A DNA stretch of 64,000 nucleotides, from NCBI RefSeq assembly GCF_014287515.2, contig NZ_CP092473.1:1763001-1827000 (forward strand). The letters run 5' to 3'. Made by a program: the position numbers and the translations under genes. The stretch comes from Roseburia rectibacter. GTDB lineage: Bacteria > Bacillota > Clostridia > Lachnospirales > Lachnospiraceae. The notes below the pieces were generated by a model. The model was not told the DNA's origin, did no database searches, and saw only the letters and a list, made by a program, of their open reading frames with translations. Shown piece after piece: positions 36,774 to 45,887 of this stretch; positions within the stretch are counted from its first letter, which is position 1; the number at the start of each line of letters is the position of its first letter.

Positions 36774-38216
36774 ATGAAAGTATGTATTGTAGCAGAGGGA
36801 TGTTATCCTTATGTGGTAGGTGGTGTGTCGAGCTGGATCAACAGCATGATAAAATCTTTTCCGGAGATCGAATTTGTGGTGCTTTCGATCGTGGCAAACC
36901 GTTCCTACCGGGGAAAATTTGTGTATGAACTGCCGGAAAATGTGTCAGAAGTTTATGAACTTTATCTGGAAGATTATGACTGGGTAGAACAGAAGAAAAA
37001 TAAAAAACTGCACTTAAATCAGACAGAATATGAGGCGCTGCGATCCTTACTTTTAAACCGTAACGTTGAGTGGGATACATTGTTTACATTATTTGAAAAG
37101 AAAGAATTTTCACTGAATGCTCTTTTGATGGGAGAAGATTTTTTAAAGGCAGTGCGGGAGTGTTATCAGCTTAAGTATTCACAGGTTGTCTTTTCTGATT
37201 TTTTGTGGACGATGCGGTCCATTTATCTGCCGCTATTTCTGACCTTAAAGATGGAACTGCCCAAAGCAGATCTGTATCACTGTGTTGCAACCGGGTATGC
37301 AGGGGTGATCGGAAGCATGGCAAAGAAAAGATATGGATGTGCGCTTATGGTTTCAGAACATGGAATTTATACAAGGGAACGGGAGGAGGAACTGATCCGT
37401 GCAAAGTGGGTAGGTGGTATCTATAAAAATATCTGGATTGAACAGTTTAAAAAAATGTCACTGCTTGCATACCGGTATGCAGATCAGGTAACATGCCTTT
37501 ACAAGCATGCCATGGAACTTCAGATCGAACTTGGATGTCCCGCAGAAAAAATAAAAATCACGCCAAACGGTATTGATGCACAGAGATTTGTCAGATGTCT
37601 TGAGGAAAAGAGAGAAGATGATGATATGATCAATATCGGGGCTGTGCTCAGAATCGCGCCGATCAAGGATGTGAAAACGATGATCCGGGCATTTGCTTAT
37701 GCAAAAAAAGAGGCACCAAAACTTGCGTTATGGATCATGGGACCATCGGACGAAGAAAAAGAATATGCAAAAGAATGTTTAGAACTGGTGGAACTGCTTG
37801 GTGTGGAAGATGTGATCTTTACGGGAAAAGTTGACGTGACAGAGTATCTTGGCAGAATGGATATGACCATACTCACGAGTATCAGTGAGGGACAGCCGCT
37901 TACGATCCTGGAAAGTTTTGCTGCGAAAAAGCCGGTGATTGCAACGGATGTAGGAAATTGCAGAGGACTGATCTATGGCGAAGGGGATTCGTTTGGGGAG
38001 GCAGGGATCATCACACATATCATGAATGTGGAGGAGATTGCCGCCGCGATGGTAGATCTTGCACGGCACAGGGAGAAGAGAATCGGTATGGGAGAAAACG
38101 GTTACCGGAGACTAAGGAGCCGGTATCTTGTAAATGACATGAGAGAAACGTACCGGCAGATCTACCGGCAGTTTGAGCATGCAGACAGAGAGCAGGGAAA
38201 GAAAGGGGATGTGTGA
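36774..38216 (+). CDS. pelF: PelF, GT4 glycosyltransferase of Pel-type synthesis
   Basis: 480 aa cytoplasmic GT4 enzyme. The N-terminus (CIVAEGCYPYVVGGVSSWIN) is the DUF3492 domain diagnostic of PelF. C-terminal half: GAVLRIAPIKDVKTMIRAF, and the nucleotide-sugar EX7E motif SEGQPLTILE. PelF polymerises hexosamines from UDP-sugar for export by PelG. ATG 36774 follows GAGG; the earlier TTG 36768 is less likely. The next gene starts three bases after its stop. Confidence 0.93.
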   Translation: MKVCIVAEGCYPYVVGGVSSWINSMIKSFPEIEFVVLSIVANRSYRGKFVYELPENVSEVYELYLEDYDWVEQKKNKKLHLNQTEYEALRSLLLNRNVEWDTLFTLFEKKEFSLNALLMGEDFLKAVRECYQLKYSQVVFSDFLWTMRSIYLPLFLTLKMELPKADLYHCVATGYAGVIGSMAKKRYGCALMVSEHGIYTREREEELIRAKWVGGIYKNIWIEQFKKMSLLAYRYADQVTCLYKHAMELQIELGCPAEKIKITPNGIDAQRFVRCLEEKREDDDMINIGAVLRIAPIKDVKTMIRAFAYAKKEAPKLALWIMGPSDEEKEYAKECLELVELLGVEDVIFTGKVDVTEYLGRMDMTILTSISEGQPLTILESFAAKKPVIATDVGNCRGLIYGEGDSFGEAGIITHIMNVEEIAAAMVDLARHREKRIGMGENGYRRLRSRYLVNDMRETYRQIYRQFEHADREQGKKGDV

Positions 38217-38219
38217 TCT

Positions 38220-39674
38220 ATGGCTGGAATTGGTGTAAAACTTCAGAAAATATATGACAGGCGCACGATCCTTGCAAATCTGGCGGGCTTTGGGTACAGT
38301 ACCATGGTTACGATCGCACCAATGTTTGTTGTGATCGGCAATGTGATGCTGATGAGTCACTTCCTTGGCTATGAGACGGTGGGATATGCGAGAAGAGGAT
38401 TATTTTCAGGCACGGTACTTTATATTTTTATATTTTCCCTGCTGGTTGCGGCGCCGTTTAATGCTGTATTATCGAGATATATGTCCGATATTATTTATGA
38501 GGAGAAATACGAAGATATCCTGCCATGCTATGAAGTCGGACTGTTTCTGAATATCGTGTTTGGGTGTCTGTTTGCGATTCCGTTCTGTATCAGAGAGTAT
38601 CTGAAGGGGCAGGTGGATCTGGTATTTGTGTTTACCGGATTTTGTGGATTTATTTCGCTTCTGCTGGTATTTTATTCCATGCTGTATCTGTCAATCTGCA
38701 AAGACTACCAGAAAATATCTTTATTTTTCCTGATGGGAATGGCGGCAGCATTTGGGCTTGCATGGCTGCTCGTAAAAGTCTTTCACAGAGATATCATATA
38801 CAGCATGCTACTTTCACTTACGATCGGATTTTTTCTGACAGCATCAATATCAGCAGCAACCATAAAGAGTTACTTTAAAAGAAACAGTCATCAGTACCGC
38901 AAGGTGCTTCGCTATTTTAAAATTTACTGGCATCTTGTTGCAACAAATCTGCTGTATACGTTAGGACTTTATATACATAATTTTGTATTTTGGACGACGG
39001 ATTTAAAGATGACGGTGGCAGATACATTTGTCTATGCGCCGGCATATGATATGGCAACCTGTCTGGCAATGTTTACGAATCTTTCGTCGACTATTATTTT
39101 TATCAGCCGCGTGGAAATGCATTTTCATGAGAGATACAAGGCTTATTCGGAGGCTGTTATCGGTGGAAGATGGGAAGATATCAACAATGCCAAAAACAGA
39201 ATGTTCCGCCAGCTTGCCGCCGAGCTTATGAATCTTGTGAGAATCCAGTTTATCGTTTCGGTTGTGCTTTATCTGCTCTGTGTGATATTGCTGCCGGGAA
39301 TGGGATTTTCAGGGCTTGTAATGCAGATTTATCCTTGTCTTGCAGCCGGATATTTTATTCTTTTCCTGCTGTACGCGGAACTGATTTTTCTGTATTATTT
39401 TAATGACATGACAGGAGCACTTTTAACAGCGGTATGTTTTTGCATGGGTACTTTTTTTGGAACGCTGTTTTCAAAGGAACTCCCTGACCTCTGGTATGGT
39501 GCGGGGCTTGTCATGGGAAGTTTCCTTGGGTTTACTGTTGGATATTTCAGACTTCGCTGGGTGGAACGACATATGGATGTGCATATTTTCTGCCAGGGTG
39601 AATTATTTAAAATAAAAAGAGGAAAAAAACCTTCCGCAAAAAGTTATGACAGAAAAGAGGGGATCAGGGCATGA
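38220..39674 (+). CDS. pelG: PelG, polysaccharide transporter of Pel-type synthesis
   Basis: 484 aa, about twelve membrane helices, MOP/PST-like flippase family. Typical PelG features: N-terminal MAGIGVKLQKIYDRRTILANLAGFGYS, then SRYMSDIIYE and HNFVFWTTD. PelG works with PelD, PelE and PelF to move the polymer across the membrane. Start ATG 38220 is four bases after pelF; its end overlaps the next gene. Confidence 0.92.
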   Translation: MAGIGVKLQKIYDRRTILANLAGFGYSTMVTIAPMFVVIGNVMLMSHFLGYETVGYARRGLFSGTVLYIFIFSLLVAAPFNAVLSRYMSDIIYEEKYEDILPCYEVGLFLNIVFGCLFAIPFCIREYLKGQVDLVFVFTGFCGFISLLLVFYSMLYLSICKDYQKISLFFLMGMAAAFGLAWLLVKVFHRDIIYSMLLSLTIGFFLTASISAATIKSYFKRNSHQYRKVLRYFKIYWHLVATNLLYTLGLYIHNFVFWTTDLKMTVADTFVYAPAYDMATCLAMFTNLSSTIIFISRVEMHFHERYKAYSEAVIGGRWEDINNAKNRMFRQLAAELMNLVRIQFIVSVVLYLLCVILLPGMGFSGLVMQIYPCLAAGYFILFLLYAELIFLYYFNDMTGALLTAVCFCMGTFFGTLFSKELPDLWYGAGLVMGSFLGFTVGYFRLRWVERHMDVHIFCQGELFKIKRGKKPSAKSYDRKEGIRA

Positions 39675-40054
39675 TATTAAAAGTGTTGATGATAGGTTTT
39701 GGTATATTTCTGCTTATTATGGATCTGTTTATGTATGCAAGACAGAAACTCACAGATGTGATCGGACTTGGCTGGGCGATCGTTTCGCTGGCATTACTTG
39801 TGGCGGGTATCGTTGTAAGCCTGGATGATGTCTGTTATCTGTGGAGTGGGGCAAAAAATATCGTTTTGCTTATGTTTGCGGTGTTTGCTGTTATAATTCT
39901 GTTTTTGTTTAAGATCAGTATGGCAGTGTCAGTTGTGGTAGTAAAAAATCAGGAACTGGCGATGCAGGTATCGCTGCTCAATCAGGAAAATGAAAGAATA
40001 TTGCAGGAGCTGAAGGTGCTTGTGGATGAAAAAGAAGATATTGTTCGTAATTAA
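39671..40054 (+). CDS. DUF2304-like small membrane protein
   Basis: 127 aa, three membrane helices and a C-terminal coiled coil (QVSLLNQENERILQELKVLVDE). DUF2304 proteins are usually found beside glycosyltransferases in polysaccharide loci, where they may anchor or regulate them. Overlaps pelG by four bases and the next glycosyltransferase by 29. Confidence 0.75.
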   Translation: MILKVLMIGFGIFLLIMDLFMYARQKLTDVIGLGWAIVSLALLVAGIVVSLDDVCYLWSGAKNIVLLMFAVFAVIILFLFKISMAVSVVVVKNQELAMQVSLLNQENERILQELKVLVDEKEDIVRN

Positions 40055-41249
40055 TACGTTAGGCGGAGCCGGTGCGGAGATGGCACTTTTAGAACTGCTT
40101 GAAAAACTGATAAAGGAAAATGAAAAAACAAAAGATGTACAGTATGAAATATCTCTTTATGTCCTGATGGGGCAGGGAGAACTGGTAAAGCGGCTGCCGG
40201 GAGAAGTGATACTGAAAAATAAATCGTATCAGCCCTTGTCTGTTCTGCAGAAAGAGGGAAGATATTTCATGTACAGGACAATATTAAAGACCATGTTTGT
40301 CCGTGGAACCATATTCCGCCTGATGCCGTATCTTTTGTCATTGCTTGCGGATATGTTAAAGAAACGTAAGATTTTACCGGATAAACTGCTTTGGCGTGTG
40401 CTGTCTGATGGAGGAGAGCGGTTTGCGGAAGAATATGATCTTGCGGTTGCATATTTAGAGGGGGGATCGGCATATTATGTTGCAGATCACGTCCATGCAA
40501 AGAAAAAGGCTGCGTTCATACATATTGATTACACGAAAGCAGGATATACAAGGAAGTCAGACCGTGACTGTTATCTGAAATATGATGCTGTTTTTCCAAT
40601 CGGGGAAGAAATAAAGCAGCAGTTTTTGAAGGTTTATCCGGAATGCAGTGGACGGACAAAGGTTTTTCATAATATCATCAATACAGAAAAAATAAAAACA
40701 AAGGCGTTGCAACCCGGTGGATTTTCTGATGATTTTGACGGTATCAGGCTTTTGACGGTCGGCAGGCTCACAGAACAAAAATCTTATCCAACAGCAATAC
40801 GTGCAATGAAAATGATAAAAGAGAAACATAAAAATGTCCGCTGGTATGTTCTTGGGGAAGGACCAAAACGAAGGGAACTCGAACGGTTGATCGGGTCACT
40901 TGGCTTACAGAAAGATTTTATTCTGTGTGGATCTGTGGAAAATCCGTATCCGTATTATAAGGGTGCAGATATCTATGTACATGCAACCGGATTTGAAGGA
41001 AAAAGCATTGCGATACAGGAGGCACAGACACTTGGACTTCCGGTAATTGCGTCGGAGAGCAGCCGTGAACAGATCAAAGATGGTGTGGATGGTATTTTAT
41101 GCAGATTAGAACCAGAAGCAGTCAGTGATGCTGTATGCAGAATGGTGGAAGATGTGGCAATGAGAAAACGGTACGGGGAGGCATCTCTCAAAAAAAATGT
41201 TGTCTTTGAGAAAGATATGGAACTGTTGACCGGGTTACTGTCAGATTGA
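40026..41249 (+). CDS. GT4 family glycosyltransferase
   Basis: 407 aa. N-terminal INTLGGAGAEMALLELLEKL typical of GT4 enzymes, then LLTVGRLTEQKSYPTAIRAM, YVLGEGPKRRELERL, and EX7E motif in ATGFEGKSIAIQEAQTLGLPVIAS. ATG 40026 follows AAGGTG. Transfers a sugar from a nucleotide donor to a lipid- or glycan-linked acceptor in the cytoplasm; sugar unknown. Overlaps the upstream gene, so translationally coupled. Confidence 0.9.
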   Translation: MKKKILFVINTLGGAGAEMALLELLEKLIKENEKTKDVQYEISLYVLMGQGELVKRLPGEVILKNKSYQPLSVLQKEGRYFMYRTILKTMFVRGTIFRLMPYLLSLLADMLKKRKILPDKLLWRVLSDGGERFAEEYDLAVAYLEGGSAYYVADHVHAKKKAAFIHIDYTKAGYTRKSDRDCYLKYDAVFPIGEEIKQQFLKVYPECSGRTKVFHNIINTEKIKTKALQPGGFSDDFDGIRLLTVGRLTEQKSYPTAIRAMKMIKEKHKNVRWYVLGEGPKRRELERLIGSLGLQKDFILCGSVENPYPYYKGADIYVHATGFEGKSIAIQEAQTLGLPVIASESSREQIKDGVDGILCRLEPEAVSDAVCRMVEDVAMRKRYGEASLKKNVVFEKDMELLTGLLSD

Positions 41250-41284
41250 CGGAAAAGATACATGCAGCAAAAAAGAGGATTGGA

Positions 41285-42082
41285 ATGGAAATGAAAAAGC
41301 AAAAAGAGTTATTGATTATTATGCCTGCATACAATGAGGAAAAGAATATCGAAGCAGTGCTCTGTGAACTTGAAAAGCCGGAAATAGCGTCTATTGCCGA
41401 TATTCTTGTTATGAATGATGCATCTTCGGATTCAACAAACTGGGTGGTAAAGGCGCATGGACATACGTTAGTTACGCACGTGTTTAACCTTGGTTACGGC
41501 AGTGCCTTACAGCTCGGTTATAAGTATGCGATACGAAGGAAATATAAGTATGTGATACAGATGGATGCAGACGGACAGCATGATGTATGCAATATTCCCC
41601 AAATTTATGAGAGACTCCGGCAGAAGGATGCGGATGGCAGATATCCGGACATTGTGCTTGGATCAAGATTTATGGAGGAAAGTTCTGATTTTCCGGTTTC
41701 CATGACAAAAAAACTGGCATATGCGCTGTTCCGTAAGATGATCAAAATGACGACAGGACGTCATATATATGATCCGACAACCGGACTGCAGGGACTTAGC
41801 CGGAAGGCATTTTTATATTATTCGAAATACAAGCATTTTGATGATAAATATCCGGATGCAAATATGATCATTCAGATGCTGCTGCTTGGATTTAAGGTGG
41901 AAGAGATACCGGCAGTCATGCATAACAGGCAGACGGGGGTCAGTATGCATTCCGGACTGAAACCGGTTATTTACATGTTTCGTATGGTGTTTTCAATTAT
42001 CGGAGTAGTATTCCGTGTAAAAGTACTAAAAATTGATGCGGGGGCAGGGAAAGAAGATGTTTTTCTGGAAGAACAGAAATAA
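41285..42082 (+). CDS. GT2 family glycosyltransferase (dolichyl-phosphate mannosyltransferase-like)
   Basis: 265 aa. LLIIMPAYNEEKNIEAVL, the DxD-like MDADGQHD, GSRFMEESSDFPVS, and the TGLQGLSRKAF acceptor region match polyprenyl-phosphate glycosyltransferases. No membrane helices follow, so it is the short, soluble form. ATG 41285 has GAGG six bases before. It may load a sugar onto a polyprenyl phosphate for use outside the cell, for example by a GT-C enzyme such as the protein at 32.5 kb; that link is inference. Confidence 0.88.
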   Translation: MEMKKQKELLIIMPAYNEEKNIEAVLCELEKPEIASIADILVMNDASSDSTNWVVKAHGHTLVTHVFNLGYGSALQLGYKYAIRRKYKYVIQMDADGQHDVCNIPQIYERLRQKDADGRYPDIVLGSRFMEESSDFPVSMTKKLAYALFRKMIKMTTGRHIYDPTTGLQGLSRKAFLYYSKYKHFDDKYPDANMIIQMLLLGFKVEEIPAVMHNRQTGVSMHSGLKPVIYMFRMVFSIIGVVFRVKVLKIDAGAGKEDVFLEEQK

Positions 42083-43295
42083 AAAACATTTTACAGTAAG
42101 ATTCCCGGAAGAGAGCAGAAAAGAATGTGCAAATCCGGGCAGAGGATGGTATCATATTTACACATTTACACTGGATAAGAGAGATACGGATGGGCTTTTA
42201 TATCAGCCTTTCTGGGATGACGAGACACTGGTGCTGGTACGATTTGACATCGGGGCATATCGGGGAAAAGAGCTTCCGCAAGAAGCACTTGCGTATGCTG
42301 ATGAAATTTTAAAATGTTTTCACTGTTACGGGAAAGAGGTCATTTTGCGTGTCTTGTATGACACAAAGGGGAAAGGAATGGAACGGGAACCGACGTTGTT
42401 TTCCATGATTTTAACACATATGAGGCAGATGGGAGCGGTTGTGCGTGCACATGAGGATGATATCTTTGTAACACAGGGATTATTTATCGGTAACTGGGGG
42501 GAAATGCATGGATCTAAGTTTCTGGATCAGGAATACATCAGGAAACTCTATGCAGCGTGGAGAGAGGCGATAGGACCGGACATTAAGATCGCACTCAGAA
42601 AACCGTCTTTCTGCCGTATGGCAGTGGCAGGAGAGGATGGCGAATTGGCGCCTGGAGTATTTGATGATGCGATCTTTGGCTCAGAAAATCATATGGGGAC
42701 CTTTGGACAGAAGCATCGTGATGACAGTGTGTGGACAGAGGACTGGTGCATTGAAGATGAACTGGTTTATATGCGGGAAACATGTGGATTGGTTCCGTTT
42801 GGTGGGGAAGTGCTTTTTGGGCAGGAGGCACCTGTGAAAGAAATGCTGCTTTCGCTGAAAGATTTGCGGGTTACATATCTCAACAGCATTTATGAGGGGC
42901 AGATATTAGACCAATGGAAACAGATGGAATATGGGGAATGGGGCAGTTTCTACCAGTATATTGGTGCACACCTGGGATATCGTTTTGTGGCAGAGAAAGC
43001 TGTATTTTATACAGACAGAATAGAAATTGAGATAGCCAATACCGGATTTTCCAATATCTGTGATAAAGCAGAACTTGCATTGGTTAAGGAAAATATGGAC
43101 GGAACAGAAGATGTTTATACGGCAGATTATGATATCCGGACATTATCCGGACATGAAACAGCAAAAATTATATTTCCACTGTCAGGATTGCAGGATGGAA
43201 AGGAAAAATATTATCTGAAGCTGACAAGATGCAGAGGAAAAGCGGAGATACGTTTTGCAAATGAGGGGGCAGGAGAACAGCTATATCTCAGATAA
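42057..43295 (+). CDS. DUF4832/DUF4874-type protein (first paralogue)
   Basis: 412 aa. N-terminal CANPGRGWYHIYTFTLD is the hallmark of DUF4874, followed by a (beta/alpha)-like region (FIGNWGEMHGSKF; IALRKPSFCRM) and a C-terminal beta domain like DUF4832. No signal peptide or membrane helix is visible at this start. Related proteins occur in exopolysaccharide loci and look like glycoside hydrolase folds; no activity is established. A secreted-type paralogue lies at 47151. Overlaps the previous gene by 26 bases. Confidence 0.78.
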   Translation: MFFWKNRNKKHFTVRFPEESRKECANPGRGWYHIYTFTLDKRDTDGLLYQPFWDDETLVLVRFDIGAYRGKELPQEALAYADEILKCFHCYGKEVILRVLYDTKGKGMEREPTLFSMILTHMRQMGAVVRAHEDDIFVTQGLFIGNWGEMHGSKFLDQEYIRKLYAAWREAIGPDIKIALRKPSFCRMAVAGEDGELAPGVFDDAIFGSENHMGTFGQKHRDDSVWTEDWCIEDELVYMRETCGLVPFGGEVLFGQEAPVKEMLLSLKDLRVTYLNSIYEGQILDQWKQMEYGEWGSFYQYIGAHLGYRFVAEKAVFYTDRIEIEIANTGFSNICDKAELALVKENMDGTEDVYTADYDIRTLSGHETAKIIFPLSGLQDGKEKYYLKLTRCRGKAEIRFANEGAGEQLYLR

Positions 43296-43304
43296 AAAGG
43301 GAGT

Positions 43305-44300
43305 ATGAAAAACATGACAAAAAAGACAGACAAGATCAGTGTGATCGTGCCGGTATATAATGTGAAAAATTATCTGGAAAGCTGTGTGCAGAGTATTATG
43401 GGTCAGACATATCCGGATCTGGAGATACTTTTGATCGATGATGGATCTAATGACGGTTCTGCAGAGATATGTGACAGGCTCCAGGGTGCAGATGCGCGTA
43501 TAAAAGTATATCACGAAAAAAATAAAGGAGTGTCTGGTGCGAGAAATAAAGGTCTGAAGGAGGCAACAGGTGCATATATTGCATTTGTTGATGCGGATGA
43601 TGTATTAGATCCGGATATGTATACCTACCTGACCGGGCTTTTAAAAACATATAAAGCACAGATCGCCACATGTTCCGGATGGTACAAATATGATTCCGGT
43701 GTGGAAAAAAGGTTTGAAAGTCCAAGAAATGTGGTCTGTTTAAACGGAAGAGAAGCACTTGGTGTTTTGCATGAGAGATGCTATCTGCGTGCCTATGTCT
43801 GGAATAAACTGTTTCGACGGGAGGTTCTTGACGGAATCCGTTTTTCAACGGAACTGTCTTTTGCGGAAGATTATGAGATGTTCTGCCGGGTACTAGAGCA
43901 ATGTGGCAGAATCGTATGCGGAACAAAAACGAAATATTATTATATGCAGAGAAAATCAGGTGTATGCAATTGTGGATATGACAGAACATACCAGAAGGCA
44001 ATGATGATGTTTGAGGATTACTGCAGGATGTATTCACGCAGGTATCCACAGTATAAAAAATTATTTGAAAACCACTATCTGTTTGATCTGATGGGGATGG
44101 CTGCTGCAATGAGCCGGAACGGTAATTATGTTGCCGCTGACTGCAGAAAAATAAAAAAATATGTCAGACAAAAACTGCCCCAGTATCTTATGGATAAAAA
44201 GGTTTCACTTCATTTAAAGGGAAGCGCCTGTATGATCAGTGTCAGCGTAAGGGCATTTGGCGCAGTCTACCGGTTACTGCACGGTGTGGAATCTGAATAA
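43305..44300 (+). CDS. GT2 family glycosyltransferase
   Basis: 331 aa. ISVIVPVYNVKNYLESCVQS, LLIDDGSNDGSAEICD, NKGVSGARNKGL, FVDADDVLDPDMY and AYVWNKLFRREVL are classic GT-A fold bacterial GT2 motifs, with DAD as metal site. Ribosome site AGGGAG. Adds a sugar to the lipid-linked oligosaccharide; specificity not readable. Confidence 0.92.
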   Translation: MKNMTKKTDKISVIVPVYNVKNYLESCVQSIMGQTYPDLEILLIDDGSNDGSAEICDRLQGADARIKVYHEKNKGVSGARNKGLKEATGAYIAFVDADDVLDPDMYTYLTGLLKTYKAQIATCSGWYKYDSGVEKRFESPRNVVCLNGREALGVLHERCYLRAYVWNKLFRREVLDGIRFSTELSFAEDYEMFCRVLEQCGRIVCGTKTKYYYMQRKSGVCNCGYDRTYQKAMMMFEDYCRMYSRRYPQYKKLFENHYLFDLMGMAAAMSRNGNYVAADCRKIKKYVRQKLPQYLMDKKVSLHLKGSACMISVSVRAFGAVYRLLHGVESE

Positions 44301-44342
44301 CCGGGCACATTTTGTGAAAATAGGAGAGAGGTGAGAATACAG

Positions 44343-45887
44343 ATGGAAAAGAGCAGAACAGAATATTCTACCATGAATACCATGGTTGCAATGATCTCAA
44401 GAATCGCTGCGATCCTGATGGGATTTGTGACACGTGTGGTATTTACACATACACTCAGTGAAAGTTATGTCGGAATCAACGGACTTTTCACAGATATCTT
44501 AAATGTACTCTCACTGACAGAACTTGGTGTGGAGACGGCGATCAGTTATGCGCTCTATCGCCCGATCGCGCAGGGGGATATCAAAAGACAGCAGATTCTG
44601 ATGCGGATGTTTCAGACATTCTACCGTATTACAGCAGGCTGTGTGGCAGTGTTAGGACTGTCGATCGTCCCTTTCTTTGATATTCTTATGAAAAACCGGC
44701 CGGATGTGGATCATCTGATGCTTATTTATTTTTTATATCTGGCAAATTCGGTCGTATCGTATCTGCTGGTATATAAAAGAACATTGATCGAAGTGCATCA
44801 GTTGAACTATATCGTTCTTTTATATCAGACGGCTTTTCTGATTTTGCAGGATATCTGTCAGATCCTCATTTTACTTACAACACACAATTTTATATTATTC
44901 CTGATCATTTATATTGTCTGTACACTGCTTTCAAATATCTGTATCTCGTTGAAGGCGGATCGGATGTATCCCTATCTGAAAGAGAAAACAAAAGAAAAAC
45001 TGCCGGAAGAAGAGAGAAAAGATATATTCCGCAATATAAAAGCCATGCTGATGCATAAACTTGGAAATGTAGTGGTCAATAATACAGATAACCTGCTTAT
45101 TTCCTCCTTTGTGGGGGTTGTCAGTGTAGGTATTTATTCAAATTATTACCTTTTGATCGGATCAGTCAGACAGGTGCTGGATCAGATTTTTCAGGGAATC
45201 ACAGCGAGTGTCGGAAATCTTGGGGCAACGGAAGACGAAAAAAGAGTAAAGAGTATTTTTGAGACGGCTTTTTTTATCGGAAACTGGCTTTATGGATTCG
45301 CTGCGATCTGTCTGTATGAATTGTTAAATCCATTTGTGGAACTCACATTTGGAAAGCAGTATTTGTTTCAGATGCCTGTGGTTTTGATCTTATGCATCAA
45401 TTTCTATATCAATGGAACGAGAAAAGCGGTACTGACATTCAGAGATTCACTTGGATTGTTCTGGTTTGACAGGTATAAAGCATTGGTAGAAGCAGTGTTA
45501 AACCTTGTCATTTCGGTAATTCTGGTATGGAAGGCAGGAACATTTGGAGTATTTGCAGGAACGTTTCTCTCTACCATGCTCACATCTGTATGGGTGGAGC
45601 CATATGTTCTGTACCGGCAAAGACTGCATGCGAAAGTATCTTCATTCTTTGTCCGTTATGTGATCTATGCAGCAGTGACAGGATTGACATGGTATGGAAC
45701 AGACAGGATATGTGCATTTTCAGGCGGCAGTGTCATTGTTGTATTTTTGAAAAGACTTTTCATTTGTGCGGTAGTGCCACATCTTGTGATGCTTTTATGT
45801 TTTTGCCGTACAAAAGAATTTGGGATTGTAAAGAGAAAGGCACTTGCTATCTGGAAGAAGAGGTGGAACGATGGAAGAAAAAAATGA
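44343..45887 (+). CDS. Wzx-type lipid-linked oligosaccharide flippase (MOP family)
   Basis: 514 aa with about twelve to fourteen membrane segments. The N-terminus (MNTMVAMISRIAAILMGFVTRVVFTHTLSESYVGINGLF) is typical of polysaccharide biosynthesis flippases. ATG 44343 is used, with GAGAGGTG before it. The locus thus contains two exporters, PelG and this one, suggesting two glycan routes or a Pel-type chain plus a separately flipped oligosaccharide. No Wzy polymerase is recognised. Overlaps the next gene by 17 bases. Confidence 0.88.
   Translation: MEKSRTEYSTMNTMVAMISRIAAILMGFVTRVVFTHTLSESYVGINGLFTDILNVLSLTELGVETAISYALYRPIAQGDIKRQQILMRMFQTFYRITAGCVAVLGLSIVPFFDILMKNRPDVDHLMLIYFLYLANSVVSYLLVYKRTLIEVHQLNYIVLLYQTAFLILQDICQILILLTTHNFILFLIIYIVCTLLSNICISLKADRMYPYLKEKTKEKLPEEERKDIFRNIKAMLMHKLGNVVVNNTDNLLISSFVGVVSVGIYSNYYLLIGSVRQVLDQIFQGITASVGNLGATEDEKRVKSIFETAFFIGNWLYGFAAICLYELLNPFVELTFGKQYLFQMPVVLILCINFYINGTRKAVLTFRDSLGLFWFDRYKALVEAVLNLVISVILVWKAGTFGVFAGTFLSTMLTSVWVEPYVLYRQRLHAKVSSFFVRYVIYAAVTGLTWYGTDRICAFSGGSVIVVFLKRLFICAVVPHLVMLLCFCRTKEFGIVKRKALAIWKKRWNDGRKK

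Noticed and set aside
43447..44109. 220-codon minus-strand open frame
   Set aside because: Antisense to a GT2 gene with intact motifs; composition is typical of a shadow frame.
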